This document shows positions 35,906-44,373 of a DNA stretch of 64,000 bases, piece after piece. The DNA comes from Roseiarcus sp963835215. Lineage in GTDB: Bacteria; Pseudomonadota; Alphaproteobacteria; Rhizobiales; Beijerinckiaceae. The DNA is taken from assembly GCA_963835215.1 (NCBI GenBank), contig CAWIES010000002.1, positions 1,426,001-1,490,000 of the forward strand, given 5' to 3'. Within the stretch, counting starts at the first letter, position 1. Each line of letters opens with the position of its first letter. Below the pieces are notes generated by a model. It did no database searches. It had not been told where the DNA came from and saw only the letters and a list, made by a program, of their open reading frames with translations. Made by a program: the position numbers and the translations under genes.

Positions 35906-36712
35906 CCGACGCACCCAGCGAGGACCTGCTGCTCCAGGCGGCGGTTGACGGCGAGCTCGACGCCGCCGGCATGATCGCTTTCGAAGCGCGGCTCGCCGCC
36001 GACCCGGCGCTCGCCGCCAAATACGCCCGCCTTGCCGCCTTGCGCGCGGCGCTCAGCGCACGCGCGCCGCGCCCCAAAGCGCCAGACGCCTTACGCGCCC
36101 GCGTGCTGGCTTTGGCCGCTCCTCCTGCGCTGAAATTGGTGACGCCCGCCGCGCGCGCGCCTTGGCGCTTTGCGCCGCGCTATGGCGCGCTCGCCGCCTC
36201 GCTCGCAGTCGGTCTGTTGCTTGGCGCGGGAGGCGTGCGTCTGCTCGGGCCGGACGCCGGCGAGGACGCGGCCGAGCGCGCGGCGGTCGCCGGCTATGTA
36301 CGCGGGCGCCTCGCCGACCAGCCGTTCGACGTCGCCTCGACCGATCGGCACACAGTCAAGCCGTGGTTCGCCGGCAAGATCGCGGGCGCGACGACGGTGG
36401 TCGATCTGAAAACCGACGGCTTTGCCCTGGTCGGCGGAAGGATCGACGTTATTGGCGAGACGCCGGTGGCGACGCTGATCTATCAGCGGCGGGAGCATCA
36501 GATCGCGCTGAGCGAACTGCCGGCGTCGCTGGAGCCCGGCGCCGGCCTTACGGGCGCGGCGCTCACGCGACGGATTTTCGCTGATCGGCTGGTCCGATCG
36601 TCAGCGCCGCTATGTTGCGGTGTCCGATCTGCCGCCCGCCGAGCTCGACGCCTTCGCCGCCGCCTTCCGCCGCGCCGCCGAGGCGGAGCGCGAAGAGCCG
36701 GCCAAGCCGTAA
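35902..36712 (+). pseudogene. Anti-sigma factor (membrane-anchored), one frameshift
   Basis: The N-terminal part has the anti-sigma pattern EDLLLQAAVDGELDAAGMIA followed by FEARLAADPALAAKYARLA, then one membrane helix (YGALAASLAVGLLLGAGG) and a periplasmic domain (AVAGYVRGRLADQPFDVAST, TVVDLKTDGFALVGGRIDVI). The frame slips near 36565; the continuation GFSLIGWSDRQRRYVAVSDL ends at a TAA at 36710-36712. Joined length is about 270 residues. It overlaps the sigma gene by 4 bp, as expected for a stoichiometric pair. The metal-binding HxxxCxxC motif is absent, so it is not a ZAS-type anti-sigma. Confidence 0.8.
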
Positions 36713-36726
36713 CCCAGCGGCGCTTG

Positions 36727-39310
36727 CTAAAGCTCGCGCAAGAACGCCGCCGGCTTTTGCCCGAGAATGCGCCAAGCGCCGATCATGCCGAGCGCCACCG
36801 TCAGCGCGAGCCCGGCCGCGACCGCCGCGAAGGCTGGCCCGGGCGCGAAGGTGAAGTCGAAGCCCATTACCTCGACGACGATCACATACGCTGCGAGTGT
36901 GCCCGCCGCTGCGCCGAAGACGGCCGCGAACGCGCCGAGCAGCGCGTATTCGGCGAGAAAGGCGGCGATCAGGCGCGGCCGGGTTGCGCCGAGAATCTTC
37001 AGCACCACCACATCGGCGATGCGGGCGCGGCGGCTCGCGGCAAGCGCGCCGGCGAGCACCAGCACCGCGCTCGCCAGTGCGACACCAGACGCTGAGCGGA
37101 TCGCCAGCGCCAGCTTGGCGGTCAGCGCCTCGATGGTCGCCAGCGCCTCGCGCACCCGGATTGCCGAGACGGCGGGAAAGTCGCGCGCCGTCGCCTTCAT
37201 CAGCGCGCTCTCTTCAGCTTCGCCCGCGGCGGGCGGCAGCGCGGCGGTGAACAAGCCGGTGTAGGGCGCGCCGGCGAAGGTGTTGGGCGAGAAGACGAAG
37301 ACGAAATTGATCGCGAAGCTGCGCCAGTCGACCCGGCGCAGATTGGCGACGCGCGCGGTGACGTCGCGCCCGAGCACATTGAGCGTCACCTGATCGCCGA
37401 GCTTGATCCCCAGCCCATCGGCGACGCCGGCCTCCAGCGAGACCAGCGGCGGGCCCGAGTAGTCGGCGCTCCACCATTCGCCGGCGACGACCTTTGAGCC
37501 CTCAGGCGGGCTCGCCGAGAAGGTGACGCCGCGGTCGCCCTTCGAGCGCCCAGGCGGCGCCTTCCTTGGCTTTGACCTCGGCGGCCGGGGTGTCGCCGAT
37601 GCGCACGATGCGGCCGCGCATCATCGGCGCTTCGACGATTTTTGCGCCCGGCGCGGCGGCGCTGAGAAAGTCGGCGGAACGCGTCGACTTCGCCGCTGCG
37701 CACGTCGAGGAAATAGAAGCTCGGCGTCGCGCCCGGTTCGCCGCGGTGCAATTGGCGCGCGCAGGTTGGAATCGACCAGCGTCAGCGCCACCAGCGCGGC
37801 CAGTCCGAGGCCGAGCGAGATGACGACCGAAGGCGTCAGCGCGCCGGGGCGATGCAGATTGGCGAGCGCGAGGCGCCATACAACCGAGGCCGGTCGCGGC
37901 GCGCGGCGCGCCATCGCCATCGCCGCGAGCGCGATGAAGCGCAGCGCCACCAACGCCAGCGCGGTCGCGACGACGACAACCAGCGCGATCGAGCGCTGCG
38001 GCCCGGCGAAGACGGCGAGGCAGGCCAGCGCCAAGGCGATCAGCGCGGCGGCGAGGCGATAGCGCAGTCGCGCGGGCCGCGCGGCTGGGCTCGATCAGCG
38101 TGCGGAAAAGCTGCGCGACTGGCGCGTCATGAGCGCGCCCAAGCGGGGCGAGCGAGAAGGCCAGCGCGGTCAGCATCCCATACAGCGCGCCGAGCGCCAG
38201 CTCGCGCGGAAAGATCTCGGGGGCGAGCGGCAACGGCAGTTCGGCGGCGAACAGCGCATTGAGCGCGAATGGGATGGCCGCGCCGATCGCGAGGCCCGCG
38301 ACGACGCCGATCAGCGCCACGACCAGGAACTCGATCAGCGCCAGCGCAACTGCCGCGCCGCCGCTCGCCCCCAGCGCCTTGAGGATCGCCAGCGTCGCCT
38401 GCTTGCGCTCGACGAAGCCCTGCGCGGCGTTGGCGACGCCGACACCGCCGACCACCAGCGCGACCAGACCGACCAGGGTCAGGAACTGGCCGAAGCGGTC
38501 GAGGTCGCGGGCGAAATCGGGCGAGACATTGGCGCGGGTGCGCGCCTCCCAACCGGCCTCGGGGAAGGCCGCCTTGGCCGCATCGGCCAGCGCTTCGACC
38601 GCGGCGTCGCTGGGCGGCGCGCCATCGCCGATCGAGGACGCGGGTCGTCCAGCGGATCAACGCGCCGGGCTGAATGAGGCCACTGGCGCGCAACGCCGCC
38701 TGGCTCATCAGCACGCGCGGCCCGAAGCCGATGCCAGTCGCGAGACGATCGGGCTCGGCGACGAGGCTGGCGCGGACGATGAAATGCGCGGCGCCGATGT
38801 CGAAGCGATCGCCGAGCCTGAGGCCGAGGCGATCGAGCAGCGCCGGCTCGACCGCCGCGCCGAACGCGTCGCCCTCGCGCGCGAACGCCCGCGCCGGCGT
38901 CATCGCCGGCTCGAACTCCGCCGCGCCGAGCCGTGGCCAGGCGTCGTCGACCGCCTTGGCTTCGACCAGCGTCGGCTCTCCCGCCGGGATTCCGCGCCAT
39001 CGCCCGAAAGGTCGCGATCGTCGAGAGCGCGCCGTGGGCTGGCGAGAAAGGCGCTCTTCGTCGGCGGTCGAGCTCGCGACGAAATCAGCGAGAACGAGAC
39101 GTCGCCGCCGAGGATCGTCCGCCCGTCGCGCGCGAGGCCCGCTTCGAGCGAGCGCGCCAGCGAATTGACGCCGACGATCGCCGCCACCCCGAGCGCGATG
39201 CACAGAACGACGATGCGCAGGCCGGCGAGGCCGCCGCGCAGGTCGCGCAGCGCGAAGCGAAACAGCGTCAGGGGCGGCATGCGGCGCGAACTCGCGAGCG
39301 CTGCGTTCAT
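36727..39310 (-). pseudogene. FtsX-like ABC transporter permease (YbbP type), multiply frameshifted
   Basis: Fragments in all three frames make up one permease of about 860 residues. The N-terminus (LFRFALRDLRGGLAGLRIVV, then GDVSFSLISS), the central FtsX module (GVGVANAAQGFVERKQATLA with ILKALGASGG) and the C-terminal module (RIADVVVLKILGATRPRLIA, IGAWRILGQKPAAFLREL) are well conserved with YbbP. At least five single-base slips separate them, around 37390-37750, 38100, 38470-38640 and 39000. The ATG overlaps the ATPase stop (ATGA at 39310-39307). With YbbA and TesA it matches the tesA-ybbA-ybbP cluster, whose transport substrate is unknown. Confidence 0.82.
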
Positions 39311-40002
39311 GCCGCCGCCGGCGCGGGCGAGGCGGACTCTAGCCGTCCGGAGCGCATATGCAGGGTGCGGTCGCATCGCGCCGCGAGCACAGGGTCGTGG
39401 GTGACCAGCACCAGCGTCGCGCCCCCTTGCGTGCGCGCGGCGAACAGCAAGTCGATGATCGCGCTCCCCGTCGCCTCGTCGAGATTGCCGGTCGGCTCGT
39501 CGGCGATCAGCACGGCGGGGCGCGGGCTAAGCGCGCGCGCAAGCGCGACGCGCTGCTGCTCGCCGCCCGAGAGCTGGGTCGGATAATGGCTGGCGCGGTC
39601 GCTTAGGCCGACCGCGGCAAGCCCGGCGGCGGCGCGCTCGAAGGCGTCGGGCGCCCCGGCGAGTTCGAGCGGCGCGGCGACGTTCTCCAGCGCCGTCATG
39701 GTGGCGATGAGATGAAAGGACTGAAAGACGAAGCCGACGCGCGCCCCGCGAAAACGCGCCAGCGCGTCCTCGCCCATTGTGTCGATCCGCTGGCCGTCGA
39801 TCGCGATGCGTCCGCGATCGGGCCGCTCCAGCCCAGCGATGGTCATCAGCAGCGTCGATTTGCCTGAACCGGAGGCGCCCAGCAGGCCGATCGCCTCGCC
39901 GCGGGCAATTGTCAGGTTGACGCCGCGCAAGATATGAACTCTCGCCGCGCCCTCGCCGAGGCTGAGGTCGACGTCGGCAAGTTCGATCGCAGGATCCGCC
40001 AT
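39307..40002 (-). CDS. ABC transporter ATP-binding protein (YbbA/LolD type)
   Basis: 231 residues from the preferred ATG before ADPAIELADVDL. Walker A is GASGSGKST, the Q-loop VGFVFQSFHLI, the signature LSGGEQQRVALARAL, Walker B AVLIADEPTGNLD and the H-loop LVTHD. This is the MacB/LolD/YbbA subclass that pairs with FtsX-type permeases, here the overlapping downstream permease. An in-frame extension of 49 residues upstream is antisense to tesA and is not used. The start codon overlaps a possible tesA ATG on the other strand, so the two genes are divergently transcribed with almost no intergenic space. Confidence 0.93.
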   Translation of the reverse strand: MADPAIELADVDLSLGEGAARVHILRGVNLTIARGEAIGLLGASGSGKSTLLMTIAGLERPDRGRIAIDGQRIDTMGEDALARFRGARVGFVFQSFHLIATMTALENVAAPLELAGAPDAFERAAAGLAAVGLSDRASHYPTQLSGGEQQRVALARALSPRPAVLIADEPTGNLDEATGSAIIDLLFAARTQGGATLVLVTHDPVLAARCDRTLHMRSGRLESASPAPAAA

Positions 40003-40036
40003 GAGAGTCCCTTTTTCGGCTGACGCCTCATATGGG

Positions 40037-40672
40037 ATGTTTCGTCGCCCCGTCCAGTTGGGCGTGCTGGCGATTATCCTCGCCTTGGGCCTCGCCAGCC
40101 CCGCCGCGGCGCGCCCGCTGCGCCTCGTCGCGCTCGGCGACAGTCTCACCGCCGGCTACGGTCTGCCGCCGGGACAGGCCTTTCCCGACGTGCTGGCGCG
40201 CGCCCTGAAGGCGAAGGGATGGGACGTTGAAGTCGTTAACGCCGGGGTGTCCGGCGACACCGCCGCAGATGGCCTCGCGCGTTTCGACTGGAGCGTGCCG
40301 GCGGGCGCCGACGCGCTGATCGTCGAACTCGGCGCCAACGACATGCTGCGCGGCGCCGATCCGGCGGCGACCGAGGTCACCCTCGATCACGTCCTCGCCA
40401 AAGCCAAAGACGCGCATATGGCGACGCTGTTCGCCGGCATGGTCGCCGCGCCCAATTACGGCGAGGACTACAAGCATCGCTTCGACGCGATCTATCCTGA
40501 CCTCGCCAAGAAATTCGGCGTGACGCTCTATCCGTTCTTTCTCGAAGGGGTCGCTGGTCATCGCGACTTGCAACTGAGCGATGGCTTGCATCCCAATCGC
40601 CAAGGGGTCGAGCGCATCGTCGAGGGCATCCTGCCCTCGGTCGAGACGGTGCTGGGAACGGTCAAGCCGTAG
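40037..40672 (+). CDS. Arylesterase / acyl-CoA thioesterase TesA-like (SGNH hydrolase)
   Basis: About 211 residues with a signal peptide (VQLGVLAIILALGLASPAAA) and SGNH-hydrolase blocks: LVALGDSLTAGYGLPPG (catalytic Ser), NAGVSGDTAADGL (Gly), LIVELGANDMLRG (Asn) and LSDGLHPNRQG (catalytic Asp/His). It is the periplasmic TesA/arylesterase type. The internal ATG at 40037 is preferred over 40001 because the latter overlaps the divergent ybbA start and adds non-signal residues. With ybbA and the FtsX-like permease it forms a conserved three-gene neighbourhood also known from E. coli. Confidence 0.88.
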   Translation: MFRRPVQLGVLAIILALGLASPAAARPLRLVALGDSLTAGYGLPPGQAFPDVLARALKAKGWDVEVVNAGVSGDTAADGLARFDWSVPAGADALIVELGANDMLRGADPAATEVTLDHVLAKAKDAHMATLFAGMVAAPNYGEDYKHRFDAIYPDLAKKFGVTLYPFFLEGVAGHRDLQLSDGLHPNRQGVERIVEGILPSVETVLGTVKP

Positions 40673-40770
40673 CGGCGTCGTTCACCAAGGCCTCGACGCC
40701 GCCTTGCGCCTGGGCGCGGCTTTGGCTTAGCAACGCGCTCTGATTGCGAACGAAGCCTGAGCCAACCGCC

Positions 40771-40832
40771 GGCCCTCACCCCGACCCTCTCCCGCGTGCG
40801 GGAGAAGGTGGCCGCGTAGCGGTCGGATGAGG
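40771..40832. repeat. Composite intergenic hairpin repeat, short form
   Basis: CCTCACCCCGACCCTCTCCC, CGTGCGGGAGAAGG and GGATGAGGGC modules of the dispersed family, lying between tesA and purU. The two ends face each other and can pair (CCCTCA...TGAGGG). Confidence 0.75.
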
Positions 40833-40866
40833 GCTCGCAACGTCTGGAACCAAAGGTCCGCCCTCG

Positions 40867-41730
40867 ATGTCCGTCGCCCGCCATATTCTCACGCTCTCCT
40901 GCGCCGACCGGCCGGGCATCGTCGCCAAGGTGTCGACGACGCTCTACGAAGGGGGCTTCAACGTCCTCGAGGCGCAGCAGTTCGACGATCTCGAGACCGG
41001 CAATTTCTTCATGCGTGTCTCCTTCGACGCGGCGAGCGCGCAGGCGCAGATCGAAACGCTGCGGGCGCGGTTCGCCGAGCTTGCGGCGATGCTCGGGTTG
41101 AACTGGTCGCTGCGCGCGGAGCAGGAGCGCAAACGCGTCGTGCTCATGGTGTCGCGCCACGACCATTGCCTGGTCGATCTCCTCTACCGCTGGCGCAACG
41201 GCGAACTGAAGATGGATGTCGTGGGAATCATCGCCAACTACCCGCGCGAGACATTCGGCAACGTCGATTTCGGCGCCATCCCGTTCCACTATTTGCCGGT
41301 CGATGCGGACACCAAGATGGAACAGGAGATCCAGGTCTGGGAGACGATCCGCGCGGCTGAGGCCGACGTCGTCGTGCTCGCCCGCTACATGCAGATTCTC
41401 TCCGCCGGGTTGACCGCCAAGCTGTCGGGGCGCTGCATCAACATCCACCATTCTTTCCTGCCTGGCTTCAAGGGTGCGCGGCCCTATCACCAGGCGCATG
41501 CCCGCGGCGTCAAGCTGATCGGCGCGACCGCGCATTTTGTAACGGCCGATCTCGATGAGGGGCCGATCATCGAGCAGGACGTCGAGCGCATCAGCCACGC
41601 CGACACGCCCGACGATCTGGTGCGCAAGGGGCGCGACATCGAGCGGCGGGTGCTGGCGCGGGCGCTCGCCTATCACCTCGAGGATCGCGTGCTGCTCAAC
41701 GGCGCCAAGACCGTGGTGTTCGCCGGCTGA
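40867..41730 (+). CDS. purU: Formyltetrahydrofolate deformylase
   Basis: A 287-residue enzyme that hydrolyses 10-formyltetrahydrofolate to formate and tetrahydrofolate, balancing one-carbon pools. An N-terminal ACT domain (ILTLSCADRPGIVAKVSTTL) is followed by a GART-like formyl-transferase fold with ARYMQILSAGLTAKLSGRCI, the catalytic region INIHHSFLPGFKGARPYHQA and the C-terminal LIGATAHFVTADLDEGPIIE. All catalytic signatures (Asn, His, Asp) are present. It stands alone after the short hairpin repeat and is convergent with the LssY-C gene. Confidence 0.95.
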   Translation: MSVARHILTLSCADRPGIVAKVSTTLYEGGFNVLEAQQFDDLETGNFFMRVSFDAASAQAQIETLRARFAELAAMLGLNWSLRAEQERKRVVLMVSRHDHCLVDLLYRWRNGELKMDVVGIIANYPRETFGNVDFGAIPFHYLPVDADTKMEQEIQVWETIRAAEADVVVLARYMQILSAGLTAKLSGRCINIHHSFLPGFKGARPYHQAHARGVKLIGATAHFVTADLDEGPIIEQDVERISHADTPDDLVRKGRDIERRVLARALAYHLEDRVLLNGAKTVVFAG

Positions 41731-41748
41731 GCCCAGCCGCCCTCGCGC

Positions 41749-42603
41749 CTACAGCGCTCGCCACAAGCGTTCCGCCCAGCCGAAGAAGCGGTTTTTCGCC
41801 GCAATCGCCGGCGGCGGTGCGAGGGTCGGGGGCGCTGTCGATTGCAGCGCGCAGCCGAGCGACAGGCGCGAGACGGCGATCTCGCCATCGGTGAAATAGG
41901 GATCGCCGCCGCCATTGCGGGCGAGCAGGGTCGGGCCGACGCCGCTCACCCAATAGGCCGACTGGACCATGCCCGCGGCCGCGAGGTCGGCCGAGATGAG
42001 ATCGCGCTCGGCGTCGATGTCGGGTGCGATATGGTGCGTCACCTGGCCGGTGTAGTGACTGACTCCGACGCTGTGGTCGAAAGTCGCGGCGCCGAGCCAT
42101 AGCGGCAAGCCATCGTCGCCCGCTTCGAGCACCCGCCAGAAGCGCACGTGATGGCGGGTGCTCGGCGACACGCCCGAAGGCTTCTCGAACGCCAGATCCT
42201 GCATGCGCCCATCATAGAAGAGCGGGCTGACCGGCGCAGTCATGTAGGCGCGCCGCAGCAGTACGCTATCGGCGATGTGGAGGCTGGAGCGCCAGGTCAC
42301 AGGATCGGCTGGGCGCCAACCGGCCGCGCGCATTGCGCAGAGCACGTCTTCACGCGAGCCCTCGAGTCCGACATTGAGCGCGTCGCCGGGGGCGCCGAAC
42401 GCCGTCACCGTCGTCATCGGCTTGCCGGCCAGCGTCGCCTGATGTTCGTAGTGACGCCAGAGCGTCGGCGCCAAGAGATAGGCGAGCGCGAGATAGACGA
42501 TAAGGAACGCCACCAGGATGGCGGCGATCCGCCGCGTCTTGCGAAGCCGCCGGCGCTGGACGGGAGGCGGCGGCGGAGCAGGGGGCGGGGCAGGCGGCGA
42601 CAT
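41749..42603 (-). CDS. LssY C-terminal domain membrane protein
   Basis: A 284-residue protein with a proline-rich cytoplasmic start, a membrane helix (RIAAILVAFLIVYLALAYLL) and a periplasmic LssY_C domain: MTTVTAFGAPGDALNVGLEG, YDGRMQDLAFEKPSG, LWLGAATFDHSVGVSHYTGQ and HHIAPDIDAERDLI. The LssY_C domain is found with secretion and lipoprotein-related genes but has no settled biochemical role. It is convergent with purU and divergent from msrB, and has no operon partner here. Confidence 0.85.
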   Translation of the reverse strand: MSPPAPPPAPPPPPVQRRRLRKTRRIAAILVAFLIVYLALAYLLAPTLWRHYEHQATLAGKPMTTVTAFGAPGDALNVGLEGSREDVLCAMRAAGWRPADPVTWRSSLHIADSVLLRRAYMTAPVSPLFYDGRMQDLAFEKPSGVSPSTRHHVRFWRVLEAGDDGLPLWLGAATFDHSVGVSHYTGQVTHHIAPDIDAERDLISADLAAAGMVQSAYWVSGVGPTLLARNGGGDPYFTDGEIAVSRLSLGCALQSTAPPTLAPPPAIAAKNRFFGWAERLWRAL

Positions 42604-42801
42604 CGTCAGCGATTTTGCGGGGCGCTTCGCCTAAAAGCAACGCCGCCGCCGCGTTCTCGACCATCGCGCACAGGGCAGTTCCTCGCGCCCCACGGGAAGT
42701 AACAAAGCCGCGTAGATGTGCGAATATGGGGGCAAACGCCCCCCTCCCGGCCAATCCCATCTCAAGGCGCGGCGGGGGACACGAAATCAGGAGAGCGACC
42801 G

Positions 42802-43206
42802 ATGGACAAGGCAACCTATCCCGTCATGCACACCGACGCCGAGTGGCGCAAGCGGCTGACGCCCGAGCAGTTCTCGGTCATGCGCGAGCATGGGACCGAG
42901 CGCGCCGGCAGTTGCGCGCTGTTACACGAGAAGCGCGCGGGCACGTTCGCCTGCGCTGGCTGCGACCAGCCGTTGTTCACCGCGACGACCAAATTCGAGA
43001 GCGGCACCGGCTGGCCGAGCTTCACCGATCCGGTTCCCGGTTCGGTCGCCAGCACCGTCGACAAAAGCTGGGGCATGGTCCGTACCGAAGTTCATTGCGC
43101 GCGCTGCGGTTCGCACCTCGGCCATGTCTTCCCCGACGGGCCGCCGCCGACCGGCTTGCGCTATTGCATCAATGGCGTGGCGACGAATTTTATCCCTGCC
43201 GCCTAG
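42802..43206 (+). CDS. msrB: Peptide-methionine (R)-S-oxide reductase
   Basis: A 134-residue MsrB that repairs methionine-R-sulfoxide in proteins. The zinc site is formed by the two CxxC pairs in FACAGCDQPLF and VHCARCGSHLG; the catalytic cysteine lies in LRYCINGVATNF. The SGTGWPSFTDPV segment is the substrate pocket. The start is set at the ATG with GGAGAG 7 bp upstream; an in-frame ATG further upstream is not needed. It is located upstream of hemH in the same direction with 72 bp between, possibly co-transcribed. Confidence 0.95.
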   Translation: MDKATYPVMHTDAEWRKRLTPEQFSVMREHGTERAGSCALLHEKRAGTFACAGCDQPLFTATTKFESGTGWPSFTDPVPGSVASTVDKSWGMVRTEVHCARCGSHLGHVFPDGPPPTGLRYCINGVATNFIPAA

Positions 43207-43278
43207 TCGGGTGCGGCCGGAAAAGGCGCGGTCATCGACGACCTTGACGGCGCGCACGCCTGCGCCGACAAAGCGCCG

Positions 43279-44326
43279 ATGAACGCGCCAATTTCCGCCG
43301 CCGCCTCGCATCTTCCGGCGGGTCATCCGTCCGTGCGCAGCGGCCGCATCGGCGTGCTTTTGGTTAATCTCGGCACGCCGTCGGCAACCGACTATTGGTC
43401 GATGCGCCGCTATTTGAAGGAATTTCTCTCCGACCCGCGCGTGATCGAGACGCCGCGGCTGTTATGGTGGCCGATCCTCAATCTGGTCATCCTGACATTT
43501 CGCCCGCTCGCCAAGGGGCGCGACTACGATCTGATCTGGAACCGCGAGCGCAACGAGAGCCCGCTGAAGACGATCACCCGCGCGCAGGCGGAGCGGCTTG
43601 CGGAAGGCTTGAGCGCCGAGGACCGGATCGAGGTTGACTGGGCGATGCGCTACGGCGAGCCGTCGATCCCCGAGCGCCTCGCCGCCTTGCAGGCCAAGGG
43701 CTGCGATCGCATCCTGCATCGTGCCGCTTTATCCGCAATATTGCGCGGCGACGACTGCGACCGTCTGCGACAAAGCTGCGGCCGCGTTGCGGACGATGCG
43801 TTGGCAGCCGAGCTTGCGCGTCGCTCCGCCCTATTACGACGATCCGGTTTACATCGAGGCGCTGGCAAGCTCGACGCGGGCGGCGCTGGCGAAACTCGAC
43901 TTCGAGCCGGAGGTTCTGCTCGCCTCGTTTCACGGCATTCCGCGCGCCTTTATCGACAAGGGCGACCCCTACTATTGCCATTGCGCCAAGACGACGCGGC
44001 TGCTGCGCGCTGCGCTCGGGCTCGCCGAGGATCGCTTGCGCCTGACCTTCCAGTCGCGTTTCGGTCGCGCCGAATGGTTACAGCCGTACACCGCCGGCAC
44101 GGTGAAGGCGCTTGCGGGGCAAGGGGTCAAGCGGCTGGCCGTGCTCACGCCCGGCTTCGCCGCCGACTGCATCGAGACGCTGGAGGAGATCGGCGTCGAG
44201 TGCGCCGACGATTTCCGCGCCGCCGGCGGCGAGCGCTTCGCCGCGCTGCCTTGCCTCAATGACAGCGGCGACGGCATGCGGGCGATCGAGGCGGTCGTGA
44301 GGCGCGAGCTCGCCGGCTGGATCTGA
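43279..44326 (+). pseudogene. hemH: Ferrochelatase, one frameshift
   Basis: HemH inserts ferrous iron into protoporphyrin IX to give heme. The N-terminal half (RIGVLLVNLGTPSATDYWSM, RRYLKEFLSDPRVIETPRLL, LIWNRERNESPLKTITRAQA) is in one frame; after a single extra C near 43717 the remainder (IVPLYPQYCAATTATVCDKA, LLASFHGIPRAFIDKGDPYY with the catalytic His, FQSRFGRAEWLQPYT, FAADCIETLEEIG) is in the next. Joined length is about 348 residues, as expected. Because heme synthesis is essential in most such bacteria, a sequencing error is the likely explanation. A partial repeat of the GCTCGCGATGACGG family follows the stop. Confidence 0.9.
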
Positions 44327-44373
44327 GTTCGCTGCGCTCGCGATGACGGCGTGGAAGGCGGGAGCGCCCGAGT

